Source: Alysiella crassa DSM 2578
GTDB taxonomy: Bacteria > Pseudomonadota > Gammaproteobacteria > Burkholderiales > Neisseriaceae
DNA: 58,211 bases
Direction of reading: 5' to 3'
Assembly (NCBI RefSeq): GCF_000745955.1
Contig: NZ_JQKH01000009.1
Coordinates: forward strand, 1 to 58,211
The stretch's first letter is position 1. The number at the start of each line of letters is the position of its first letter. Under the pieces are notes generated by a model. It was not told the origin of the DNA. It saw only the letters and a list, made by a program, of their open reading frames with translations, and did not search any database. Shown piece after piece: positions 35,261 to 43,775 of this stretch. The position numbers and the translations under genes were made by a program.

Positions 35261-35668
35261 ATGGCTGAAATATATCCCCATATTAAACATTTGCATTGGT
35301 TGTTGATTATTATCAGTTTGATTTTATACAATTTTCGTTTTTGGGCGCGACAGAGGCAGCCTGAAAAACCTGTTCATCTGATTTGGAAAATTTTGCCACA
35401 CGCCAATGACACCCTATTGCTGTTTTCGGGCATGATGATGATGACGATTGCGAAATGGTCGCCATTTGGTGCTTCATCGTGGTTGGGGATAAAATTATTG
35501 TTTGTGGTGGCGTATATTGTGCTGGGCGTGTTGAGTATGCGTAGCGCGGCGCGTTCAGCGAAAGCCTATGCGTTTTACGCGGCGAGTTTGGCGACCATAA
35601 TTGTGATTGCGTGGTTGGCGCATTGTAAAATGAGTACCGCTTGTCATTTTTTTGCTAACTGGATTTAA
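35261..35668 (+). CDS. SirB-family membrane protein
   Basis: A 135-residue protein with four hydrophobic segments. The N terminus 'YPHIKHLHWLLIIISLILYNFRFW' and the middle 'LLLFSGMMMM' match the SirB family, named from a Salmonella invasion-gene regulator although the biochemical role is unknown. TTTGGAG lies nine bases before the ATG. It sits between nudB and nadK with short gaps, so the three probably form one transcription unit. Confidence 0.85.
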   Translation: MAEIYPHIKHLHWLLIIISLILYNFRFWARQRQPEKPVHLIWKILPHANDTLLLFSGMMMMTIAKWSPFGASSWLGIKLLFVVAYIVLGVLSMRSAARSAKAYAFYAASLATIIVIAWLAHCKMSTACHFFANWI

Positions 35669-35677
35669 ATAAAAATC

Positions 35678-36565
35678 ATGAAGTTATATCGCAGTGTGGG
35701 CGTGATTACGCGCCCCGATACGCCTGAAATTGCCGATACACTTGCCACGCTGGTGTGCTTTTTGCATGAGCAAAACATCAACGTACGCGTAGATGAACAA
35801 TGCCGCACCGAACAGCAAACCCACGCTTTCAGGCTGCCTGAAACGCATTTTTGCAGCAAAACGGAATTGGCACAACATTGTGATTTAATTATTGTTTTGG
35901 GAGGTGATGGTACATTTTTATCGGCGGCGCGAGAAGTTGCGCCGTATCATGTGCCTTTGGTTGGGGTAAATTTGGGGCATTTGGGTTTTCTGTCGCAGGT
36001 GCAACACGAACACATGATAAGCGAATTGTCGCGCATTTTAACGGGTAAGCATTTGACGGAAGAATGTATTATGCTGCAAGCTGATGTGTGGCGTGAAAGC
36101 GAACAGATTTTTCAGGGTTTGGCATTGAATGATGTGGTTTTGTCGCGCGGTTTGGCGGGGAAAATGATTGAATTTGAAGTGTTTATCAATCAAAATTTTG
36201 TGTACAGTCAGCGTTCTGATGGTTTGATTGTGTCCACGCCCACGGGTTCAACAGCTTATGCTTTGGCGGCGGGCGGGGCGATTTTGCAATCGGGTTTACG
36301 CGCGTTCACGTTGGTTCCCGTTTGCCCACAGTCTATGACCAATCGCCCGATTGTGATTGCAGACGAGAGCGAAATTGAAATTTTAGTAACCAAATCAGGC
36401 GACGCGCGTTTGCATTACGATGGGCAATCTTATTTTGATGTGCAAACCATGGACAGAATCGTCTTGCACCGCTACGAACACACCGTGCGTGTAATACAAC
36501 CACTTCATTATCAATACTATGGCACACTGCGGCAAAAATTGCATTGGGGGGAACAATTGGTGTGA
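35678..36565 (+). CDS. nadK: NAD kinase
   Basis: Phosphorylates NAD+ to NADP+. 295 residues, as in other proteobacteria. 'VLGGDGTFL' (catalytic GGDG at 75-78), 'VNLGHLGFLSQV' and 'TPTGSTAYALAAGG' are the family's conserved motifs. Residues 51-55, FRLPE, are the translation of an in-frame DUS. It starts nine bases after the SirB-like gene. No strong Shine-Dalgarno is seen. Confidence 0.97.
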   Translation: MKLYRSVGVITRPDTPEIADTLATLVCFLHEQNINVRVDEQCRTEQQTHAFRLPETHFCSKTELAQHCDLIIVLGGDGTFLSAAREVAPYHVPLVGVNLGHLGFLSQVQHEHMISELSRILTGKHLTEECIMLQADVWRESEQIFQGLALNDVVLSRGLAGKMIEFEVFINQNFVYSQRSDGLIVSTPTGSTAYALAAGGAILQSGLRAFTLVPVCPQSMTNRPIVIADESEIEILVTKSGDARLHYDGQSYFDVQTMDRIVLHRYEHTVRVIQPLHYQYYGTLRQKLHWGEQLV

Positions 36566-36569
36566 TTTC

Positions 36570-36618
36570 AGGCTGCCTTGATATTGTAGGGTACACCGTA
36601 TAAATAAAAGGCAGCCTG
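36570..36618 (+). terminator. DUS-pair hairpin after nadK
   Basis: TTTCAGGCTGCCTT on the left and AAGGCAGCCTGAAA on the right flank TGTAGGGTACACCGTA. The remaining gap to the next gene (to 36872) is AT-rich, with another DUS near 36714 and a small inverted repeat AAACTGC/GCAGTTT at 36809-36829. Confidence 0.7.
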
Positions 36619-36872
36619 AAACCCATTTCGCAAAAAATGCCATTTGCCAACCAAAACCGTAGATTGTCCACAAAATTGTTGCAATATTGCGACAAGCCCG
36701 CGCCCAAGCGTGTAGGCAGCCTGAAAGCCTGATGATTACTGATTTTTCAACTGATTTGATGGACAAATAATTCAAATCAAAGCAAAATTTATCCCAAACC
36801 TTTTTAAAAAACTGCTAATATGGCAGTTTGTCTACATACCATTTTGTTTGACAACAAATAGTTATAGAATTT

Positions 36873-38162
36873 ATGAGTAAAACTTTTCTGAAAAAACGTT
36901 ATGGTTTATTGGTTTTGGCTTTAACCGCGTCAGGCGTGGCTTTGGCAACCGTAAGCCAGCCCGACTTGCCCGTAGCGGCAGCCTACAAAACCGAGCGCGT
37001 GGTGCAAGAATTGCCCATGCCCAAATTAACCATCAATGCCAACGCCAGCAGCTATTGGCGCGATGAAGAAGTGCGAACAGGCGATACCCTTGCCCTTGTT
37101 TTGCAACGCTTGGGCGTGAGCGCAACCAGCATTCAAAATTTCACCAAAAGCAGCCCCATTGATTTGAAAACTTTGGAATTACGCGCTGGACAAATTGTGA
37201 GTGCACGTGTGGATTCGGTGGGCGATGTTACCGACATTCAATTTTTCCGCGATGACGATAACGGCGAGCGCAACCTTGCCGCCATTGAACGCATTAACGG
37301 CAAATGGCAATTGAATACCAGCAATATTGACATGGAAACCATGCCATCATTGCGTTCAGTGGTGATTACTTCATCGTCATCGGGTGCTTTGTCGCGGGCG
37401 GGTGTGCCTGTGGAAATTCGCACTTCGCTGAAAGAAATGTTTAGCGAAAAATTTAATTTGGACGAATTGGTTGAAGGCGATAGCGTGAGTTTGCTGTATG
37501 AAAGCCTGTATTTTCGCGGGCAAGAAGTGGCAACGGGCGATGTGTTAGCCGCCGAAGTTCGCACGCAAGGTAAAACCTACCGCGCCTATTATTTTGAACA
37601 CGGCGACACGGGCGGTAACTATTATGACGAAAATGGCAACTCATTGACACGCGGTTTTGATGGTCAGCCAATTGAAAATTTCAAACGCATTTCATCGCCT
37701 TATGGTATTCGCCGCCACCCTGTGTTGGGTTCTATCCGCATGCACACGGGCATAGACTACGCCGCGCCAATTGGCACGCACATTCTTGCGCCGAGCGATG
37801 GGGTAGTAACATTCTCGGGCTGGAAAGGCGGTTATGGTAATACGGTCATGCTCACACACGACAATGGCGTAGAAACGCTGTACGGACACATGCACGCCTA
37901 TGTGCGCGGCGTGAACGTGGGTACGCGCGTGAAAGCAGGCGATGTGATTGGTTTGGTGGGTTCAACGGGTCGCTCCACAGGACCGCATTTGCATTACGAA
38001 GTGCGTATTAATGGGCAACATGTGAACCCTGCCACAGTTGCCTTGCCCACGCCCAAATTGAGCGCGGCAGATTTGGCGGCTTTGAAAAAATATCAGCAAA
38101 AAACCGATGAAACCATGGCGGCGGTGCGTGGTTTGCCTGTGATGGTGGCGCAGCGCGATTGA
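36873..38162 (+). CDS. M23-family peptidoglycan endopeptidase
   Basis: A 429-residue secreted zinc metallopeptidase. A signal or anchor helix covers about residues 8-27. An OapA/LysM-like region at about residues 55-120 is followed by a linker domain. The LytM catalytic domain (about 265-400) has the zinc ligands His291 and Asp295 ('HTGIDYAAP') and His374 ('HLHYE', with catalytic His372), plus 'LYGHMHAY' near 337. Length and layout match the meningococcal M23 protein NMB0315, which cuts D,D-crosslinks. It is transcribed alone. Confidence 0.92.
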   Translation: MSKTFLKKRYGLLVLALTASGVALATVSQPDLPVAAAYKTERVVQELPMPKLTINANASSYWRDEEVRTGDTLALVLQRLGVSATSIQNFTKSSPIDLKTLELRAGQIVSARVDSVGDVTDIQFFRDDDNGERNLAAIERINGKWQLNTSNIDMETMPSLRSVVITSSSSGALSRAGVPVEIRTSLKEMFSEKFNLDELVEGDSVSLLYESLYFRGQEVATGDVLAAEVRTQGKTYRAYYFEHGDTGGNYYDENGNSLTRGFDGQPIENFKRISSPYGIRRHPVLGSIRMHTGIDYAAPIGTHILAPSDGVVTFSGWKGGYGNTVMLTHDNGVETLYGHMHAYVRGVNVGTRVKAGDVIGLVGSTGRSTGPHLHYEVRINGQHVNPATVALPTPKLSAADLAALKKYQQKTDETMAAVRGLPVMVAQRD

Positions 38163-38256
38163 TTTTTCAGGCTGTCTGAAAAATGTGGGTGTATTTATTT
38201 TTATGAATTTTCAGGCAGCCTGAAAATAGATAACCTATTGAATTAGGATAAACAAA

Positions 38257-39366
38257 ATGCAATTATTTTTGAAACTGGTTACATGGTTTTTGGGTGCGAT
38301 TTTGATTTTGGGCATTGCCATGCTGATGGCGATGTTGTCCAAAAGCAGCCCGATTTTCTTTTTGCCACAAGCTCCTTGGATTTTCTGGGACGCAACCAAT
38401 GCGGCGAAACTGGATTTGATGAAATTTACCATTGCCTTGGGTTCATTGATTGCGGCGATGGGTGTAACCAGTTTCAGCTACATGACTTATAAACGTCAAG
38501 ATAATCAAGATTTTGATGAATTTTTTAACACGCTGCTGCGCCAACACAATGAATTACTCAATCAAATTGATGTGGCAGAATTGGACAAATTAAACGCGGC
38601 AATTTTAAAATTGTACCTGTTTAATCGCATTGATAATGACACGGTGGTGGATACAGGCATACGCTTAATGACCATCTTGCAACAATGGAAACAAGCCAAT
38701 TTCCAAGAAAAGCATTTTGCCGAACATTTGAAAAAATTTAGCCACGAAGCGCAGCACGAAGCTGAATTGATTGACACATTAAATTTGGCGCACGAAACCA
38801 TGCAAAACCGCAAAGCCAGCACCGATGAACGCATGGCTCGCGCTGAAGACGCATTTGACAAAATGCAAGCATTTTTGCAGCCCCAAAATCGTTTGGACGA
38901 CACGCCGCGTTTTGAAAAAGCCTTGAAAAATCTGATTGATGGCAATACCAGCGTGAAACCTTATTTGATTACCTTGTATCGTTTACTGCGTTTTGTTGCC
39001 TTGTCGGACAAAATCCATAAAGATGAGAAAAAAGAATATTTTGGTTTGATTCGCGCCGCGATTCCGCCCAAAGTGTTGTTTGTGGTTTTGTTTAACAGCA
39101 AAGGCTGGCTGCGTGGCAGCAAGCGCGGCGAAACGTATCAGGATTTTTTGCGCCAATCTAAATTGATGGAGCATTTGCCTGTGAACACGGAATGGTTGCA
39201 AGAGCTGTTTGAGCCGAATTATGCCAATGGAGAATTGAAAATCGCCCATGATTTAGCGTTCCGCACTTTGGATATTGGGGTGCAAAATTATATTTTTACC
39301 GAATCTATTCATAGTGATGCGTTTGGAAAAAGCAATTACCATTTGGCGTGGAAAGCCAAAAAATAA
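38257..39366 (+). CDS. Membrane protein resembling putative phage abortive-infection proteins
   Basis: 369 residues. Two transmembrane helices (about 6-28 and 55-77) are followed by a cytosolic helical domain. The segment at residues 231-284 ('YLITLYRLLRFVALSDKI', then 'EKKEYFGLIRAAIPPKVLFV') has the same pattern as the putAbiiC family: an aromatic-rich helix, a short loop, then a YFxLIRAxI helix and hydrophobic FxxLFN. Members are suspected, not proven, to stop phage by abortive infection. Here it is a single gene between housekeeping genes, with base composition like its neighbours. The match is from memory and moderate. Confidence 0.65.
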   Translation: MQLFLKLVTWFLGAILILGIAMLMAMLSKSSPIFFLPQAPWIFWDATNAAKLDLMKFTIALGSLIAAMGVTSFSYMTYKRQDNQDFDEFFNTLLRQHNELLNQIDVAELDKLNAAILKLYLFNRIDNDTVVDTGIRLMTILQQWKQANFQEKHFAEHLKKFSHEAQHEAELIDTLNLAHETMQNRKASTDERMARAEDAFDKMQAFLQPQNRLDDTPRFEKALKNLIDGNTSVKPYLITLYRLLRFVALSDKIHKDEKKEYFGLIRAAIPPKVLFVVLFNSKGWLRGSKRGETYQDFLRQSKLMEHLPVNTEWLQELFEPNYANGELKIAHDLAFRTLDIGVQNYIFTESIHSDAFGKSNYHLAWKAKK

Positions 39367-39469
39367 ATAACAGGCAGCCTGAATGATTTTTTTCAGGCTG
39401 CTTGATTTATTTGGATTACATTTGATATGATTCGCTCCTATTTTATTTTTTATGATAGAGGGTAATCCT

Positions 39470-40228
39470 ATGTTTTATAATAAAATTTTTTCAACATTGC
39501 TATTGGCAAGCGTATTGAGTGGGTGTAACAGCACGGCACAAACCGAACAAGCGTCCGCACCCAAAGCCGCCGCTTCTGCTGTTTCAGGCAGCCTGAACGC
39601 GGACGGCTGGCGTTTCAGCCGCGCCGAAATGGAAGATATTGCCAATCCGAACAAATTGTCTTGGCGCATTTTTTACGATAAACCATCGGAAGGTAAAGAC
39701 GCAGCATGGTTTGATGCGGTGAAGCGTGGTAATTTGGAAAAAGTCCGCCAAATGGTTGAAAATGGTCAAGATTTGGAAGCGAAAGACACGGCGAGTTTGG
39801 GGCAAACCGCTTTGGGTTGGGCGGCGTTTATTGGTTATGAAGACATGGTGGACTATTTGATTGGCAAAGGCGCAAGTTTGAAAGCCACCGACCGCGGCGA
39901 TGTGTATAATGTCTTAAAATCAGCCGCTTTGGGCAAAAACACCAATATTGTCAAAAAAGTACACGAAAAATTACGCGCCGAAACCGATTTAAATGACCAA
40001 ACCATTGAAGACGATGGCGAAACCTTAATTATGGTGGCGGCGAGCAATGGGCGTTTGGAAACGGTGCAATATTTGCTGGCACAGGGCGCAAATCCTAATT
40101 TGATTAGCCAAAAGAAAAATCAGAGCGCATTGTCGTTTGCCTGTGAGCGTGGGCATAAAGAAGTGGTGGATTTTTTAATCAGCAAGGGCGCGATTAATCA
40201 TAAAACCCAAAAATCCAGTTGCCAATAA
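39470..40228 (+). CDS. Ankyrin-repeat lipoprotein
   Basis: 252 residues with lipobox 'LSGC' (Cys about residue 18) and a short Ala-rich linker that contains a DUS-encoded 'SGSL'. Ankyrin repeats run from about residue 85 to the end, such as 'GQTALGWAAFIGYEDMVDYL' and 'QSALSFACERGHKEVVDFLI'. It is likely anchored to a membrane in the periplasm and binds a partner protein. The ATG at 39470 has GAGG at the right distance; the frame's earlier ATG at 39452 would spoil the signal peptide. The function is unknown. Confidence 0.85.
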   Translation: MFYNKIFSTLLLASVLSGCNSTAQTEQASAPKAAASAVSGSLNADGWRFSRAEMEDIANPNKLSWRIFYDKPSEGKDAAWFDAVKRGNLEKVRQMVENGQDLEAKDTASLGQTALGWAAFIGYEDMVDYLIGKGASLKATDRGDVYNVLKSAALGKNTNIVKKVHEKLRAETDLNDQTIEDDGETLIMVAASNGRLETVQYLLAQGANPNLISQKKNQSALSFACERGHKEVVDFLISKGAINHKTQKSSCQ

Positions 40229-40365
40229 TTTTTTCAGGCTGCCTGTTTGGGTAAAATATCCTGAAATAAATGCTTTAAAAATCATTTAGGCAGCCTGAAA
40301 AATGGCTGCCAGCCTTGATAAATCTAGGGTTTTTGTAAAAATTGCAGATATTTTGCAGTATTCGC

Positions 40366-40394
40366 TTGATTTTTAACAAACAATTCAGGATAAT
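40366..40394 (+). promoter_or_regulatory. Promoter of ihfA
   Basis: TTGATT (40366-40371) and GATAAT (40389-40394) spaced by 17 bases. Transcription would start near 40401, about 32 bases before the ihfA ATG. This shows that ihfA here has its own promoter and is not read from pheT. Confidence 0.65.
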
Positions 40395-40432
40395 GCGCCC
40401 TTAAATTTGATAAACAACGAGGTAAACTCAAC

Positions 40433-40735
40433 ATGACCCTGACCAAAGCAGAACTCGCCGACATTTTGGTTGAAAAAGTGAGCAGCGTAAGCAAAAACGA
40501 TGCCAAAGAAATCGTAGAATTATTTTTTGAAGAAATCCGCACCACTTTGGAACGCGGCGAAGAAATCAAAATTTCAGGTTTCGGCAATTTCCAACTGCGC
40601 GACAAACCACAACGCCCTGGTCGCAACCCCAAAACTGGCGAAGAAGTACCCATTACCGCTCGTCGTGTCGTTACGTTCCACGCCAGCCAAAAATTAAAAG
40701 GCATGGTGGAGCATTACTATGACAAGCAACGCTGA
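40433..40735 (+). CDS. ihfA: Integration host factor alpha subunit
   Basis: A 100-residue DNA-bending protein that pairs with IhfB in recombination, replication and transcription. The HU/IHF fold is complete. The beta-arm includes '[12 protein letters not shown]' with the intercalating Pro. The N terminus '[20 protein letters not shown]' is typical of IhfA. GAGG lies ten bases before the ATG. In many bacteria ihfA follows pheT; here the upstream neighbour is an ankyrin lipoprotein gene. The next gene overlaps it by 17 bases. Confidence 0.96.
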   Translation: MTLTKAELADILVEKVSSVSKNDAKEIVELFFEEIRTTLERGEEIKISGFGNFQLRDKPQRPGRNPKTGEEVPITARRVVTFHASQKLKGMVEHYYDKQR

Positions 40736-41033
40736 TTTGCCCGTTATCCCCACCAAACGCTATTTCAGCCTACAAGAAGTCTGCCAACTGGCAAATGTGA
40801 AACCTGAACAGTTGGCAGAATGGCAGCGTCAAGAAGGACGTGTATTGGGCAAAGGCGGCAATCATTTTACTCGGCTAGATGTGATTAAAATCCGTCAATT
40901 ACATCACGGTATTTCAGACAATACGCCAAACACGGGTTTGGACGAAAATGGTAATCCTGTGATTAGTGTGAATGAAATGCGTGATGAGCTGAAAAAAATG
41001 TTGGGCAATATTGAGAAAATGCTTGCCAATTAA
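40719..41033 (+). CDS. MerR-like DNA-binding protein downstream of ihfA
   Basis: 104 residues. A winged helix-turn-helix of MerR type covers about residues 12-65: '[20 protein letters not shown]' then '[13 protein letters not shown]'. The C terminus is a short amphipathic helix, likely for dimerisation, with no effector domain. Small proteins of this type are found directly after ihfA in many gamma- and betaproteobacteria. The start overlaps the end of ihfA, so translation is likely coupled. Its target genes are unknown. Confidence 0.87.
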   Translation: MTSNADLPVIPTKRYFSLQEVCQLANVKPEQLAEWQRQEGRVLGKGGNHFTRLDVIKIRQLHHGISDNTPNTGLDENGNPVISVNEMRDELKKMLGNIEKMLAN

Positions 41034-41051
41034 GCGTAAACTCTCTATAAT
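41023..41051 (+). promoter_or_regulatory. Promoter of tRNA-Pro
   Basis: TTGCCA (41023-41028) and TATAAT (41046-41051) spaced by 17 bases, overlapping the end of the MerR-like gene. The transcript would start around 41058, eight bases before the tRNA. Confidence 0.75.
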
Positions 41052-41065
41052 ACTGCTTCTTTAGT

Positions 41066-41142
41066 CGGAGTGTGGCGCAGCCTGGTAGCGCACTTGCATG
41101 GGGTGCAAGGGGTCGAAGGTTCGAATCCTTTCACTCCGACCA
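41066..41142 (+). tRNA. tRNA-Pro (GGG)
   Basis: A complete 77-base tRNA with encoded CCA. The acceptor stem is CGGAGTG / CACTCCG. The D arm contains GCGCAGCCTGGTAGCGC. The anticodon arm is CTTGC-ATGGGGT-GCAAG with anticodon GGG. The T arm is AAGG-TTCGAAT-CCTT plus one outer pair. It reads CCC and CCU codons. Confidence 0.97.
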
Positions 41143-41149
41143 CAAATTT

Positions 41150-41190
41150 AAGGACTTGGTTTTGAATAAAACCAAGTCCTTTAATCTTTT
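41150..41190 (+). terminator. Terminator of tRNA-Pro
   Basis: AAGGACTTGGTTTT (41150-41163) pairs with AAAACCAAGTCCTT (41168-41181) around a four-base loop, followed by TAATCTTTT. Confidence 0.85.
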
Positions 41191-41240
41191 GCACGTTTCA
41201 GGCTGTCTGAATTCACTATAAATTGAATCCACTATAACAA

Positions 41241-41273
41241 AAACAGGACGGGATAAATGATCCCGTCCTGTTT
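41241..41273 (-). terminator. Terminator of rpoD
   Basis: AAACAGGACGGGAT (41241-41254) pairs with ATCCCGTCCTGTTT (41260-41273). On the minus strand it is followed by a T-rich run, and it lies about 30 bases after the rpoD stop codon. Confidence 0.85.
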
Positions 41274-41303
41274 CATTTCATTATTCAGGCAGCCTGAAAA
41301 ACC

Positions 41304-43262
41304 TTATTTGCCTTCTTCGCTGTCCAAGAAACTTTTCAGTTTATCCGAGCGAGTAGGGTGGCGCAATTTCCGCAAGGCTTTCGCTTCAATTTGGCGAATG
41401 CGCTCGCGGGTTACGTCAAATTGCTTGCCCACTTCTTCTAGCGTATGGTCGGTGTTCATGTCAATGCCGAAACGCATACGCAACACTTTCGCTTCACGCG
41501 GTGTCAGGCTTTCCAACACATCGGCGGTTACTTCGCGCAAGCTGGAATACATCGCCGCGTCCGCAGGGGCAACATTGTTCGCATCTTCAATGAAATCGCC
41601 CAAATGTGAATCATCGTCATCGCCGATTGGCGTTTCCATAGAGATGGGCTCTTTGGCGATTTTCATGATTTTGCGGATTTTGTCTTCGGGCATTTCCATG
41701 AGTTCCGCCAATTTGGCTGAATCGGGTTCTTCGCCCGTTTCCTGCAAATATTGACGCGAAATGCGGTTCATTTTGTTAATCGTTTCAATCATGTGCACGG
41801 GAATGCGAATGGTACGCGCTTGGTCGGCAATGGAACGCGTAATCGCTTGGCGAATCCACCACGTTGCATAAGTGGAGAATTTGTAGCCACGGCGATATTC
41901 AAATTTATCCACCGCTTTCATCAAACCAATATTGCCTTCCTGAATCAAATCAAGGAATTGTAAACCGCGATTGGTGTATTTTTTCGCAATGGAAATCACC
42001 AAACGCAAGTTTGCCTGAATCATTTCCTGCTTGGCGGAAGACGTTTCTTTTTCGCTCACCACCATGTTTTTGCTGATGTCTTTCAATTCATCAATGGAAA
42101 TTCGTGCTTCTTTTTCCAAATCCGACATAATGGTTTGTTTTTCCAAAATCGCGTGGCGGAAACGGTCAAGTGTTTCACTCCATACCCGATTTTTCGCCAC
42201 TTCTTCTTCCACCCAATTTAAATTGGTGGCGTTTGGCAGGAATTGGGCGATGAAATAATCCCTGTCCATACGCACACGGTCAAGGCAAATATCGCGGATT
42301 TCACGTTCCAATTTGCGAATCATGTCCACGCGACCACGCAAATTTTCGCTTAATTTTTCAATTTGGCGTGTGGAAAAGCGTACTTCCAATAATTTGCTGG
42401 CAATCGCGTCGCGGTGTTCCAAATATTTGGCGTGTTTGCTGTCGTGTTTGTCCAAAGCCTTAATCATTAAACCATAGCTTTTTTCAATTTGCTTAAAGTG
42501 TTCAATCACTTGGGCTTTTAATTCTTCCAGATTTTGCCCTTCAATGCTGCCTGAAGATTCGCCGCCATCGTCATCGTCATCGTCATCATCGCTGTCATCG
42601 GTTTCTTCCGCGTCTGCGTTGCCATCGCTTTCTAAATGAGACAAGCCCAACTCGTTCAACAACACTTCATTGGGGTCAATAATGGCTTCCACCACTTCAT
42701 CAACGCGGATTTCGTCTTTTTTGATTTGATTAATCAGTTCCAAAATCTCGCCCACCGAACCAGGGCAGGCTGAAATGGCTTGAATCATGTTTTTCAAGGC
42801 ATTTTCAATTTTTTTGGCGATAATGATTTCGTCTTCACGGGTCAATAATTCCACTTGCCCCATTTCACGCATATACATACGCACGGGGTCGGTGGTGCGT
42901 CCAAATTCGGAATCGGCTTGCGACAAGGCGGCTTCGGCTTCTTCCACCGCGTCTTCATCGGTAACTGCTGCGCTGTTGTCGCTCATCAACAGTGTTTCGG
43001 CATCTGGGGCTTCTTCGGTAACTTGAATGCCAAGTCCTTGAATCATATTGACAATACTGTCAATTTGTTCCGCGTCCGACATATCATCGGGCAGCGAGTC
43101 ATTGATTTCAGCATAGGTGATGTAGCCGCGTTCTTTGCCCAACAAAATCAGTTGGCGCAAACGGGCGCGTTGTTCTTCAGGCGTAAGTGGGCGATTGTCG
43201 GGCAGTTGCTCGTCTTGTTCCACATCGTTATCGTTGATGTCATCGGAATAGCGTTGGGTCAT
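41304..43262 (-). CDS. rpoD: RNA polymerase primary sigma factor RpoD (sigma-70)
   Basis: Housekeeping sigma factor, 652 residues. Region 1.1 is acidic ('[20 protein letters not shown]' start). Region 1.2 carries '[12 protein letters not shown]'. The non-conserved region includes an Asp run ([13 protein letters not shown]) encoded by a GAT/GAC repeat. Regions 2.1-2.4 include '[20 protein letters not shown]' and '[20 protein letters not shown]'. Region 4.2 ends with '[20 protein letters not shown]'. The ATG at 43262 gives the expected start; the frame's earlier ATG at 43319 is in the leader. It is transcribed alone. Confidence 0.98.
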   Translation of the reverse strand: MTQRYSDDINDNDVEQDEQLPDNRPLTPEEQRARLRQLILLGKERGYITYAEINDSLPDDMSDAEQIDSIVNMIQGLGIQVTEEAPDAETLLMSDNSAAVTDEDAVEEAEAALSQADSEFGRTTDPVRMYMREMGQVELLTREDEIIIAKKIENALKNMIQAISACPGSVGEILELINQIKKDEIRVDEVVEAIIDPNEVLLNELGLSHLESDGNADAEETDDSDDDDDDDDGGESSGSIEGQNLEELKAQVIEHFKQIEKSYGLMIKALDKHDSKHAKYLEHRDAIASKLLEVRFSTRQIEKLSENLRGRVDMIRKLEREIRDICLDRVRMDRDYFIAQFLPNATNLNWVEEEVAKNRVWSETLDRFRHAILEKQTIMSDLEKEARISIDELKDISKNMVVSEKETSSAKQEMIQANLRLVISIAKKYTNRGLQFLDLIQEGNIGLMKAVDKFEYRRGYKFSTYATWWIRQAITRSIADQARTIRIPVHMIETINKMNRISRQYLQETGEEPDSAKLAELMEMPEDKIRKIMKIAKEPISMETPIGDDDDSHLGDFIEDANNVAPADAAMYSSLREVTADVLESLTPREAKVLRMRFGIDMNTDHTLEEVGKQFDVTRERIRQIEAKALRKLRHPTRSDKLKSFLDSEEGK

Positions 43263-43775
43263 TTTATATAAACTCTTGTTAAATAAGATTATTTCGCGTA
43301 AGCAGGATAATATTGACAAGCTGTCATTTGGATTGCAGCACTTAAATTCCTGTTCGCGAAAAGTGGGTCTGCAATAGCCGCATTTGGCTTTCAGACGGGG
43401 ATTGTGATTGATATGTGGGTGTTGCGGAAATTATCAAGTGGCTGAAAGCGTGTTGTTTCTCTCTTTGCAGGCTGCCTGAAACGTATGCGCAACGAAAAGT
43501 CCAGTATTATAGCAAATTTTGATAAATTAATTTGACTTTTACAACATTTGGGCTTTGGATTTTGTTGTGGTAAAAAATACACAGCTTTCAGGCAGCCTGA
43601 AGCGAAAATACAACGCTTTTGTGCATAAAAATGTAAAACTGTCTGATATTTGTGCAAATTTTTACGATTTAATCGCAGAACATTATAGTATGGTAAACAC
43701 TAAAAATATGGCAAGTGTGAAATAAAAATGCTCATGATTCCATATTTCAACCCCCTTTAATTTAGGAGAACAACC
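43263..43775. other. Divergent region between rpoD and the SPOR-domain gene
   Basis: 513 bases without a gene. It contains two DUS (near 43468 and 43588), and at 43390-43399 the sequence TTTCAGACGG, a remnant of the Neisseria-type uptake core. A possible promoter for the plus-strand gene is TTTACG (43661-43666) with TATAGT (43684-43689), spaced by 17 bases. I did not find a convincing rpoD promoter pair. Confidence 0.5.

Noticed and set aside
38257-39366. A multi-gene defence island around the abortive-infection-like gene
   Set aside because: Neighbours are an M23 peptidase, a lipoprotein, ihfA and a tRNA. No nuclease, restriction system, toxin pair or integrase is present.
41066-41142. tRNA-Pro as an integration site of a mobile island
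   Set aside because: The tRNA is followed directly by its terminator and rpoD; no integrase and no repeat of the tRNA 3' end was noticed.
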